From: an uncultured Prevotellaceae bacterium
Lineage (GTDB): Bacteria; Bacteroidota; Bacteroidia; Bacteroidales; Bacteroidaceae
Length of the DNA stretch: 64,000 nucleotides
Assembly: GCA_937877625.1 (NCBI GenBank)
Contig: CALFJG010000023.1
Location: forward strand, 1 to 64,000
Direction: 5' to 3'
Below are positions 55,501 to 64,000 of the stretch, one piece after another. Under the pieces are notes generated by a model, which saw only the letters and a program-made list of their open reading frames with translations, did no database searches and had not been told where the DNA came from. Position numbers and translations under genes: made by a program. How positions within the stretch are numbered: the first letter of the stretch is position 1; each line of letters starts with the position of its first letter.

Positions 55501-58130
55501 CCTGGGGAAGCGTGGAAGGCTATTATCCCATCAAAACCTACAACACAAAGGAAATGGAGTTCACCACACTTAATCCAGAGATATTCTACGTACGCCGCAG
55601 ATTTGTTACAAACTACGCCGCAAGCGGAAGACGCTATGCAACGAATGCTATGGTAGATGCCATGCCCACTATGATGCTTGCTCGTGTGGCGGAAGATTAC
55701 GGTGTAGCGGAAGAAACAGCCTATAACGAGGAAGAAAAATCTGCCCCCACAAGAGGAGATGCCGGCGATGCAATCACTGTTGCTCCACGTACCAACTTCA
55801 GCGAAACGGCCTTTTTCTATCCCACATTGCGCACCGATGGGAACGGTGAGGTGAGCATCGTTTTTACTCTTCCAGAGAGTCTTACGCAATGGAATTTCCG
55901 TGCTTTAGCACATACGCAAAATATGCGCTATGCGACTTTAGATACGATGGCTGTGGCACGCAAAGAGTTTACGGTTGAACCCGCTATGCCGCGCTTCGTG
56001 CGCGAAGGCGACAAAGCGCAAATTCCCGTTACCGTGCGCAACCTTACCGACAACACACTCGCAGGTACGTTACTCCTACAAGTTTTTAATTCCGCCACCG
56101 AAAAAGAGATACTAAAACAAACGCTGAACTTCTCTGCCCCGGCTAATGGCACACAAGTGCAAACATTTGCTATTGATGCCGACAAACTTGGCGGCGCAGG
56201 TGTCGTAACCATTCGCATCACAGGTAAGAGCGGACTCTACGGCGATGGCGAGGAACATTTCCTGCCCGTACTTGCAGCCCGCGAACAAGTTATCAGCACC
56301 CTACCCTTTACCCTCACCAACCACACAGCACAAACTCTTCGTATTGATACCCTTTGGAGTAGATCTGCACGGATGGCCGACAGGATGCTTACAATAGAAG
56401 CCACGAGCAATCCTACGTGGTATGCCGTTACTGCGCTTCCTGTAATGGCCAACCGCGCGTGCTATAGTTCTACCGACTGGGCAGAACGCCTCTATGCCGT
56501 GGTGCTGGCCAAACACATCGCCGAGGTCAATACAGATATCTCCAAGGCTTTTGCCGACACCGCTCTTACCGACTGGGCTGGTGTGCTTGCGCGCAACGAA
56601 GATCTGAAAAACACTATCGCGGAAGAAACGCCTTGGCTCACTGAGGGAGAAAGCGAAGCCGAGCGTGCCGCAGCATTAGCCACGCTCTTCGACGAAGAAC
56701 AAAACGCGCTGAAAGAACACACAGCCCTTGATGGATTGCGCAAATTGCAACGCGCTGATGGGTCCTGGAGCTGGTGTCCAGGAATGGAGGGAAGCCCGTA
56801 TATGACCTCGCGCATAGTAGTGATACTCGCGCGCTTGGAAAAACTCACCGGCTATCAAACCGATATGCTCGCGCGCGCGTATGATTATATGGAGTCGCAA
56901 CTCGTAGAGTACGTCAACGAAGCCAAGAAAAAGAAATACACAGGTTGCCCATACACCTATCTACGTTATCTCTATGCTGCTTCACTTACGGAGCGTAAAG
57001 CCAATAGTAGTGCGCTACGAAATGCGGTGAAATACCTCGTGGAACAAATAGAAGAAGACGTTACCACGGAGGATATGCATACAAAGTCGCTCTGTGCAGT
57101 AATCTTGGCGCGCTATGGGAAAACAAAAGCCGCGCAAACAACCCTGCAAAGCCTTATAGAGCATACCACACTGGCCGATCCGCAACGCGGTCGCTTCTTC
57201 GACACACGCCGCGCCCCGATGACGTGGGGTAGTTACCGCATCCCCACGCAAACCAGCACAATAGAAGCCCTTACAATGGTAGCTCCCGACGTGATGTGGA
57301 CTGCAAATGGCGCACTCGTTGGTGTGCGCGATCGCGTGTTGGCAGAGATGCGTCTCTGGCTGTTACAAGCCAAACGTACACAAATGTGGGAGACATCATC
57401 GGCCTCGCTCGATGCCATATACGCACTCCTTATTCAAAGCGATGAAGAAGACAAGGAGACCGGTGCGTCAGAAATCACAAACCCAACCACCCCCGTGCGC
57501 TACACCCTGCAAAACGCTTCCGGACGTATCCTACGTGTAAACAATAACGCCGATGTACAAGGTGCAGAAACAGTGGGCTATATTTGCGACCGCTACTTCG
57601 CCGCTCCACAAATCAATGCGCAAAGCATCAGCGTACGCGGCTACGACAACACTATAGCCTGGGGTAGCGTTTATGCACGCTACACATTGCCCGTCGAAGA
57701 CGTTGTAGCAGGAGGAAAAGGACTAAACATCAGCCGTAAATTGCAAGTAAACCGCGAAGGAACGTGGCAACCCCTCGACAATCCGTCTGCTCCTCTCTCT
57801 GTGGGCGAACGCGTGCGTATAGTATTTACTATCACTGCCGATCAAGACTACGATTATGTAAGCCTGCGTACTGGACGTCCCGCATGTACCGAGCCAACCA
57901 ATAAACTAAGCGGATACCAATGGACAGAATCCGGTGGATGCTATCGTGTGGTGCGCGACACCGACCTGCAATACTTCTTTGAAAAAGTGCGTAAAGGCAC
58001 ACACACCTTCACGGAAGAAGTTTTAATAGACCGTGCAGGCATCTATACTTTTGCACCCTCGCGCCTACAAAGCCTTTATTCCCCAGAATTCCAAGGCATC
58101 AGCGAAGCCCAGATAATTGAGGCTCGCTAA
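52515..58130 (+). CDS. alpha-2-macroglobulin-family (MG2) protein without thioester
   Basis: Very large exported protein (1871 residues). Signal peptide MTMRKTLFSLFLW...GSFAQ (about 1-23); helical N-terminal region (about 25-290); MG1/MG2 domains with RTQTRLFTDRGIYRPGQKV (about 500-520); further MG domains; A2M core at about 1095-1160 (FFYPTLRTDGNGEVSIVFTL, PESLTQWNFRALAHT); and an alpha-alpha toroid domain with RKLQRADGSWSWCPGMEGSP (about 1410). No CxEQ thioester motif is visible, so it would not trap proteases covalently. The usual partner PbpC is not in view. Likely role: envelope protection or surface assembly (inference). Confidence 0.9.
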   Translation: MTMRKTLFSLFLWIIALTGSFAQSYNTLWKQAQQAQEDDLPRTALDIVIRIQQKAEREHKTPQLIRAMCTRLMLGDDISSDSVSFDIARIAAYRDAEKKPVERALWNAVLAIAMDHFSWVDTSYNRTSELCYQEMLADFNALSKASTKKYLPLFVQGKNSKYFNHDVLHVLARHYLENGGGYGNASRGKMLLLSRLITFYKNAGNQEATLLWTLDSLTRMQSHTYDVTRSDDFRRLQQLSEEYSQLQLNAITYVAMTQLGYRTRINDSILSIVAEEGIRRYPNASATPELRNYLLKVRQPELRLSGLQDVMYPSKGYNMRLHFKAKNWCEVRVYRIEGFNARSIAETKQNVQDMPRTLMRSYSFRIKEQPPYVESDTTIRFVAPDEPGLYLIRLYDGDNEYGYYRFNCTRMKYITLDLEKGNSRVSIVDAITGEPILGTRMELRNKPSARESLIHEDLMPDADGNYLIDITNRKNRIAYISCGTDQALPGFTLSSNTNYNQGNKSRTQTRLFTDRGIYRPGQKVIVGGFVYTQKGDNLNAEVGSNITLSLYDSNYKIVAQNEVTTDDLGGFSADFNLPQTVLPGHFTLKAEGQTEPTTMTIEVQEYKRPTFVVELDPLVGTYQPGDTVMLTGTARTYSGLPVEEATVNYKTNRYEFYYWYRHGNEEAVGLQLGDTVTDAEGRFSIPVVLTTSDNHSCRFYFQTRIDVTALHGETQTATQNTYVSYKKAYLSIDWPETICFEHAPTVVPHLYNAQGNNVDATGTIKIKLGKNIIQTDTIRTGQPIRLTRGQIPASGKYIIETEVELDGETFKDKSNVRFFSEHDTHPAAGDNFWYDIRQSTQKDTAYVIIGSARHDVTMFIDTYTKKRIVEAQRVIFSDSLLHYTLTWKREYGDAANITFAFVKEDTLYSQSVNLVKPEPDTRLKMGWVTFRSLLTPGQQEEWRLRITTPDDTPVNAEVMARLYDASLDALYPYDWRFGHKFYRYIPISCWKSRYTSWGSVEGYYPIKTYNTKEMEFTTLNPEIFYVRRRFVTNYAASGRRYATNAMVDAMPTMMLARVAEDYGVAEETAYNEEEKSAPTRGDAGDAITVAPRTNFSETAFFYPTLRTDGNGEVSIVFTLPESLTQWNFRALAHTQNMRYATLDTMAVARKEFTVEPAMPRFVREGDKAQIPVTVRNLTDNTLAGTLLLQVFNSATEKEILKQTLNFSAPANGTQVQTFAIDADKLGGAGVVTIRITGKSGLYGDGEEHFLPVLAAREQVISTLPFTLTNHTAQTLRIDTLWSRSARMADRMLTIEATSNPTWYAVTALPVMANRACYSSTDWAERLYAVVLAKHIAEVNTDISKAFADTALTDWAGVLARNEDLKNTIAEETPWLTEGESEAERAAALATLFDEEQNALKEHTALDGLRKLQRADGSWSWCPGMEGSPYMTSRIVVILARLEKLTGYQTDMLARAYDYMESQLVEYVNEAKKKKYTGCPYTYLRYLYAASLTERKANSSALRNAVKYLVEQIEEDVTTEDMHTKSLCAVILARYGKTKAAQTTLQSLIEHTTLADPQRGRFFDTRRAPMTWGSYRIPTQTSTIEALTMVAPDVMWTANGALVGVRDRVLAEMRLWLLQAKRTQMWETSSASLDAIYALLIQSDEEDKETGASEITNPTTPVRYTLQNASGRILRVNNNADVQGAETVGYICDRYFAAPQINAQSISVRGYDNTIAWGSVYARYTLPVEDVVAGGKGLNISRKLQVNREGTWQPLDNPSAPLSVGERVRIVFTITADQDYDYVSLRTGRPACTEPTNKLSGYQWTESGGCYRVVRDTDLQYFFEKVRKGTHTFTEEVLIDRAGIYTFAPSRLQSLYSPEFQGISEAQIIEAR

Positions 58131-58219
58131 AAATGACTTGTTAACGTTGAACATTTGCCATACATAGAAGATATGAGAAGGCATTAAGGCTTGCTTTTAA
58201 TAATAAAAATCAAAAAATT

Positions 58220-58250
58220 TTTGCACGTTTAGTAGAAGTTAGTACTTTTG
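58220..58250 (+). promoter_or_regulatory. str operon promoter
   Basis: TTTG (58220-58223), 19-base spacer, TACTTTTG (58243-58250): the textbook Bacteroidota -33/-7 pair. Transcription from about 58257 gives a leader of about 90 bases before rpsL. Confidence 0.75.
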
Positions 58251-58347
58251 CACCCCGAATAGGCACTGCCGCTCAAAGCGAGGAGTACATATTCGGCTTA
58301 AAAACCAGACAACAAATACAATATATATAAATTAAAAACAAAACAAA

Positions 58348-58728
58348 ATGCCTACAATTGAACAATTGGTGCGCAAAGGCAGAAAAGTGATTAAGGAGAA
58401 GTCAAAGTCTCCCGCGCTTGACAACTGCCCGCAACGCCGTGGCGTCTGTGTGCGTGTGTACACTACCACGCCTAAGAAGCCTAATTCGGCACTTCGCAAG
58501 GTGGCGCGTGTGCGTCTCACAAACCAAAAGGAAGTGAACAGTTACATCCCCGGCGAGGGACACAACCTGCAAGAACACAGCATCGTGCTTGTGCGTGGCG
58601 GTCGTGTGAAAGACCTCCCCGGTGTACGTTACCACATCGTGCGCGGAGCACTTGACACCGCAGGTGTGGCCAACCGTACACAACGCCGCTCCAAATACGG
58701 AGCAAAACGTCCTAAGGCTAAAAAGTAA
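58348..58728 (+). CDS. rpsL: 30S ribosomal protein S12
   Basis: Decoding-centre ribosomal protein, 126 residues. N-terminal [11 protein letters not shown], then [26 protein letters not shown] (wild-type lysine in the TPKKPNS loop where streptomycin resistance changes occur), and [16 protein letters not shown] near the C-terminus. First gene of the str operon. A perfect 20-bp hairpin starts 6 bases after its stop. Confidence 0.98.
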   Translation: MPTIEQLVRKGRKVIKEKSKSPALDNCPQRRGVCVRVYTTTPKKPNSALRKVARVRLTNQKEVNSYIPGEGHNLQEHSIVLVRGGRVKDLPGVRYHIVRGALDTAGVANRTQRRSKYGAKRPKAKK

Positions 58729-58733
58729 ATTCA

Positions 58734-58792
58734 TAGTGGTTTAGTTGTTTTGTTGTATGCCAAGGCACCTACACAAAACAACTAAACCACTA
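58734..58792 (+). other. perfect 20-bp hairpin between rpsL and rpsG
   Basis: 58734-58753 is the exact reverse complement of 58773-58792, with a 19-base loop. No U-tract, and rpsG must be transcribed, so it is probably a processing or stability element, for instance an RNase III site (inference). Confidence 0.8.
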
Positions 58793-58916
58793 CAATCTAA
58801 GCCTCTTTTTCTATTTGTAACCAACATTTTTGGTTCGCCTAAGGTTGAGTAAATAAGTCAGTGGACTTATTGAAGACAGATCGGCAGCCTAATACATTAT
58901 TTTCTTTTCTACTACA

Positions 58917-59393
58917 ATGCGTAAAGCAAAACCAAAGAAGAGGGTCATTCTTCCCGACCCCGTTTATGGAGACCAGAAAGTCTCTAAGTTTGTAAATCAT
59001 TTGATGTTTGATGGTAAGAAAAGCATTGCTTACCGCATCTTCTACCAATCGTTGGAACTCGTCGGCCAAAAGATGAAAGACAACGAACAAAGCCCCCTTG
59101 AAATCTGGAAAGCTGCGCTTGACAAAGTAACGCCGCAGGTTGAAGTAAAGAGCCGCCGCATTGGTGGTGCCACGTTCCAAGTGCCTACCGAATTGCGTCC
59201 CGAGCGCAAGGAAAGTGTATCGATGAAAAACCTCATCAACTATGCTCGCAAGCGCGGTGGTAAGACGATGGCCGACAAATTGGCTAACGAAATTATAGAT
59301 GCCTACAACGAGCAAGGCGGTGCTTTCAAACGTAAAGAGGATATGCACCGTATGGCCGAGGCTAACCGTGCATTCGCTCATTTCCGCTTCTAA
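58917..59393 (+). CDS. rpsG: 30S ribosomal protein S7
   Basis: Primary 16S rRNA-binding protein of the small-subunit head, 158 residues. Recognisable [17 protein letters not shown] start, [20 protein letters not shown], and [17 protein letters not shown]. The E. coli homologue controls str operon translation; whether the hairpin ahead of it does so here is unknown. Confidence 0.98.
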   Translation: MRKAKPKKRVILPDPVYGDQKVSKFVNHLMFDGKKSIAYRIFYQSLELVGQKMKDNEQSPLEIWKAALDKVTPQVEVKSRRIGGATFQVPTELRPERKESVSMKNLINYARKRGGKTMADKLANEIIDAYNEQGGAFKRKEDMHRMAEANRAFAHFRF

Positions 59394-59425
59394 TCTTAAC
59401 CCCCCCTAAAACATTGAAAATTGAT

Positions 59426-59500
59426 TATTGAACACTCGAACAAAGGCTAAGCCCGACTTTCTCAGGCAACAGATGTCCGTTGTTCGATAGATGTTCAATA
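59426..59500 (+). other. hairpin between rpsG and fusA
   Basis: TATTGAACA and TCGAACAA blocks (59426-59443) pair with TTGTTCGATAGATGTTCAATA (59480-59500), leaving a small bulge and a 36-base loop. It ends 20 bases before fusA. Confidence 0.65.
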
Positions 59501-59519
59501 CTCAATAAAATCTTTTCAC

Positions 59520-61640
59520 ATGGCAAAGATAGATTTGCACTATACGCGCAACATCGGCATTATGGCTCACATTGATGCCGGTAAGACCACAACGTCCGAG
59601 CGCATTCTTTTCTACACCGGTAAGACACACAAAATTGGTGAGGTACACGAAGGTGCTGCCACTATGGACTGGATGGCTCAAGAGCAAGAGCGCGGCATCA
59701 CTATCACCAGTGCAGCCACCACTTGTCAGTGGAACTGGAACGACAAGACGTACAAGCTCAACCTTATCGACACTCCGGGCCACGTAGACTTCACGGCAGA
59801 AGTGGAGCGTTCGCTGCGTGTGCTCGATGGTGCTGTTGCTACCTATTGTGCTGTGGGCGGTGTGCAGCCCCAGAGCGAAACGGTGTGGCGGCAAGCAGAC
59901 AAATACAATGTTCCCCGTTTAGCCTACGTTAACAAAATGGACCGTAGCGGTGCCGACTATTATGAAGTGGTTCGACAGATGAAAGCCGTACTCGGTGCCA
60001 CCCCCTGCGTGGTTGCTATTCCTATCGGTGCGGAAGAGAACTTCAAAGGCATCATCGACCTCATTCGTATGAAAGCCATCCTTTGGCACGATGAGACTAT
60101 GGGTGCAGACTACGATGTAGAGGACATCCCCGCCGAATTGCAAGACGAAGCACAAGAATGGCGCGACAAAATGCTCGAAACAGCTGCTGAGTGCGACGAA
60201 GCACTGATGGAAAAGTATTTTGAAGATCCCACCACTATCACTCAGGAAGAAATCATCGCCGCCATTCGCAAAGGCACGCTCTCTATGGCCATCACGCCAA
60301 TGACCTGCGGCTCTTCCTTTAAGAACAAGGGTGTACAGACGCTGCTTGACTATGTCTGTATGTTCCTTCCCAGCCCCCTTGACACACCGAACATCATAGG
60401 CACAAATCCCGGCACGGGTGAAGAAGAAGATCGTAAGCCCAGCGTTGACGAAAAAACGAGTGCTTTAGCCTTTAAGATTGCCACCGATCCTTATGTAGGT
60501 CGTCTGACTTTCTTCCGTGTTTACAGCGGAAAGATTGAGGCCGGAAGTTATATCTACAACGTGCGAAGCGGAAAGAAAGAGCGCATCAGCCGCCTCTTCC
60601 AGATGCACTCCAATCACCAAAACCCCGTTGAGGTAATTGAGGCGGGCGACATCGGAGCAGGAGTAGGCTTCAAAGACATTCGCACCGGCGACACGCTTTC
60701 CAGCGAAGATGCTCCCATCGTTCTGGAAAATATGGACTTCCCCGACCCCGTTATCGGCATTGCCGTAGAGCCTAAGACGCAGAAAGACCTTGACAAACTC
60801 TCTACCGGCTTGGCAAAATTGGCAGAAGAAGACCCCACTTTCACCGTTCATACCGACGAACAAAGTGGACAAACGATTATCAGCGGTATGGGAGAGTTAC
60901 ATTTGGACATCATCATCGACCGACTGAAACGCGAGTTTAAGGTTGAGTGCAACCAAGGTAAGCCACAAGTAAACTACAAAGAAGCCATCACCGAAACGGT
61001 TAACCTTCGCGAGGTTTACAAGAAACAGACTGGTGGCCGTGGTAAGTTTGCCGACATCATTGTAAACGTAGGCCCTGTGGACGAGGACTACAAAGAAGGC
61101 GGCCTACAGTTTATCAATTCTGTAACGGGCGGTAACATTCCTAAAGAGTTTATACCCAGCGTACAGAAAGGCTTTGAGAGTGCTATGAAGAATGGCGTAC
61201 TCGGTGGCTATCCAGTGGACAGCCTGAAAGTAGAACTTCTTGACGGTTCTTTCCACCCCGTTGACTCCGACCAACTTTCGTTTGAGGTAGCCGCGGTGAA
61301 TGCCTATCGCAACGCTTGCGCCAAAGCCGCTCCTGTATTGCTCGAGCCCATTATGAAACTTGAGGTTGACACCCCCGAGGAAAGTATGGGCGATGTGATT
61401 GGCGACTTAAACAAACGTCGTGGCCAAGTAGAGGGAATGGAAAGCACGCGTAGTGGTAGCCGCCTCGTAAAAGCTATGGTACCGCTGGCTGAAATGTTTG
61501 GATATGTAACAGCCCTGCGTACCATTACGAGCGGACGCGCCACAAGTTCTATGACCTACGACCACCACGCTCCGGTATCCTCCAACATAGCGCGCGAAGT
61601 GCTTACTGAGGTAAAAGGACGCGTAGATCTTATAAAGTAA
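59520..61640 (+). CDS. fusA: elongation factor G
   Basis: GTPase that drives ribosome translocation. 706 residues, full length: G1 AHIDAGKTT, switch and G3 DTPGHVDF, G4 NKMD, then domains II-V with the conserved TGGRGKF and [16 protein letters not shown] ends. Third gene of the str operon. Confidence 0.98.
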   Translation: MAKIDLHYTRNIGIMAHIDAGKTTTSERILFYTGKTHKIGEVHEGAATMDWMAQEQERGITITSAATTCQWNWNDKTYKLNLIDTPGHVDFTAEVERSLRVLDGAVATYCAVGGVQPQSETVWRQADKYNVPRLAYVNKMDRSGADYYEVVRQMKAVLGATPCVVAIPIGAEENFKGIIDLIRMKAILWHDETMGADYDVEDIPAELQDEAQEWRDKMLETAAECDEALMEKYFEDPTTITQEEIIAAIRKGTLSMAITPMTCGSSFKNKGVQTLLDYVCMFLPSPLDTPNIIGTNPGTGEEEDRKPSVDEKTSALAFKIATDPYVGRLTFFRVYSGKIEAGSYIYNVRSGKKERISRLFQMHSNHQNPVEVIEAGDIGAGVGFKDIRTGDTLSSEDAPIVLENMDFPDPVIGIAVEPKTQKDLDKLSTGLAKLAEEDPTFTVHTDEQSGQTIISGMGELHLDIIIDRLKREFKVECNQGKPQVNYKEAITETVNLREVYKKQTGGRGKFADIIVNVGPVDEDYKEGGLQFINSVTGGNIPKEFIPSVQKGFESAMKNGVLGGYPVDSLKVELLDGSFHPVDSDQLSFEVAAVNAYRNACAKAAPVLLEPIMKLEVDTPEESMGDVIGDLNKRRGQVEGMESTRSGSRLVKAMVPLAEMFGYVTALRTITSGRATSSMTYDHHAPVSSNIAREVLTEVKGRVDLIK

Positions 61641-61662
61641 CAATAAACCTTGCCACTTGCAT

Positions 61663-61690
61663 CAAGGCTAACAAATGACTCTTAGCCTTG
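61663..61690 (+). other. hairpin between fusA and rpsJ
   Basis: CAAGGCTAA (61663-61671) pairs with TTAGCCTTG (61682-61690) around a 10-base loop. Third intercistronic hairpin of this operon. Confidence 0.65.
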
Positions 61691-61756
61691 GTAAGAGCGA
61701 CAAACACAGACCTACAGGTTTGTGGAAAGTGTAATCATAAATCCATCTTTAACATT

Positions 61757-62062
61757 ATGAGTCAAAAAATTCGTATCAAACTGAAAAGCTACGACCACAC
61801 GCTCGTTGAGAAGAGTGCGGAGAAGATTGTAAAAAACGTAAAGGCCACAGGTGCTGTAGTGAGCGGCCCGATACCCCTCCCTACGCGTAAAAGGATTTTT
61901 ACAGTAAATCGCTCCACCTTCGTCAACAAGAAAAGCCGTGAACAGTTCCAACTCTGCACGTACAAGCGTCTTATTGACATCTACAGCAGCACTACTAAAA
62001 CAGTGGATGCACTGATGAAGCTGGAACTTCCCTGCGGTGTGGACGTAGAAATCAAGGTATAG
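61757..62062 (+). CDS. rpsJ: 30S ribosomal protein S10
   Basis: 101-residue S10 beginning [19 protein letters not shown]; the open frame extends upstream to 61688 but that part is not S10. Features: [16 protein letters not shown] and [14 protein letters not shown]. In other Bacteroidales rpsJ is followed at once by rplC and the S10 operon; here a terminator and efp follow, so the operon is broken after rpsJ. Confidence 0.97.
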   Translation: MSQKIRIKLKSYDHTLVEKSAEKIVKNVKATGAVVSGPIPLPTRKRIFTVNRSTFVNKKSREQFQLCTYKRLIDIYSSTTKTVDALMKLELPCGVDVEIKV

Positions 62063-62108
62063 TTTCGTTGCAGCGAACACTTTGTTCAGAAAAACAACGA
62101 CATTAGGT

Positions 62109-62147
62109 ATCTCGTGCGGCTTGCTGAAGCATCCGCACGGGATTTTT
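62109..62147 (+). terminator. terminator of the str-rpsJ transcript
   Basis: ATCTCGTGCGG pairs with CCGCACGGGAT (one G-U) around 13 bases, followed by TTTTTT. It lies 46 bases after the rpsJ stop. Confidence 0.8.
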
Positions 62148-62296
62148 TCTGCCGAGAAGCGCAAGAAGCTCCACCACTTAGATAATGACACAAGCCCTTA
62201 GCCGCCGTATATACGCCGACAAGACATAAAGCCCGGCTCACAAGCACAACAGACGAAAAAGCATCTGTTTTTCTTTTCTTTGCGCCGTGCTTATAC

Positions 62297-62304
62297 TATC
62301 TTTG
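62297..62304 (+). promoter_or_regulatory. -7 box for efp
   Basis: TATCTTTG followed by CAGCG, 63 bases before the efp ATG. Independent promoter, consistent with the terminator before it. Confidence 0.65.
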
Positions 62305-62366
62305 CAGCGACTTTTAGGAAAACCTAAAAGTAGATCCGTAAAACCAACAAAAATTCTTATAGATCA

Positions 62367-64000
<1,634 letters not shown>

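Overview
The window comes from a member of the Bacteroidota, most likely a Prevotella/Alloprevotella-like Bacteroidales. The evidence is a SusC/SusD pair, lipoproteins with acidic residues right after the lipobox cysteine, promoters of the TAnnTTTG type ahead of most genes, Bacteroidales-type outer-membrane and alpha-2-macroglobulin proteins, and a BRO-family gene remnant. Genus is inference from content; no 16S rRNA is present.

Layout. 1-6.4 kb: a nutrient-uptake operon (SusC-like receptor, SusD-like lipoprotein, surface lipoprotein) closed by a strong hairpin terminator. 6.4-13.8 kb (minus strand): AAA/DUF4143 ATPase, reverse rubrerythrin, GYF_2/CD225-like membrane protein, PepD, a flippase-like membrane protein and TyrS. 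13.8-20.3 kb (plus): a TamB-like envelope protein and a membrane-anchored Ser/Thr kinase. 20.4-24.1 kb: a DNA-modification island with an HTH-fused cytosine methyltransferase, an overlapping candidate nuclease and a second cytosine methyltransferase. 24.2-27.0 kb: secreted M16 zinc protease. 27.1-28.2 kb: repeat-rich gap. 28.2-32.2 kb (plus): U32 protein, RibF, CPBP protease, DusB. 32.5-35.1 kb (minus): small lipoprotein, tiny membrane peptide, outer-membrane barrel protein, DUF3108/TapB-like exported protein behind a structured leader. 35.4-36.5 kb: scrap yard of a transposase remnant, a frameshifted BRO gene and dispersed repeats. 36.6-40.0 kb (minus): rsfS-ftsH-cdsA. 40.5 kb: CstA. 42-44.3 kb (minus): LicD protein and an IspD-SDR fusion, together suggesting CDP-ribitol decoration of a surface glycan. 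44.5-47.2 kb: AlaS. 47.3-51.3 kb: secreted GH20 hexosaminidase. 52.2 kb: tRNA-His. 52.5-58.1 kb: alpha-2-macroglobulin-like protein. 58.3-62.1 kb: str operon rpsL-rpsG-fusA-rpsJ. 62.4 kb: efp. 63.1 kb to the end: 5' part of a GH2 beta-galactosidase.

The most unusual content is non-coding. Three intergenic arrays (12.2, 27.6 and 51.6 kb) are built from a 21-bp unit holding a 16-bp palindrome at a strict 21-bp period, i.e. two helical turns; a minimal version forms the terminator at 6.4 kb. Two arrays are followed by the same downstream module, making a composite repeat of about 300 bp. Other dispersed repeats include a two-copy 3' element whose hairpin loop is inverted between copies, a 137-bp pair, a 58-bp pair and a 40-bp pair. 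Every intercistronic gap of the str operon carries a hairpin. Start sites of several genes were moved downstream of the first possible codon because a promoter box or signal peptide demands it.
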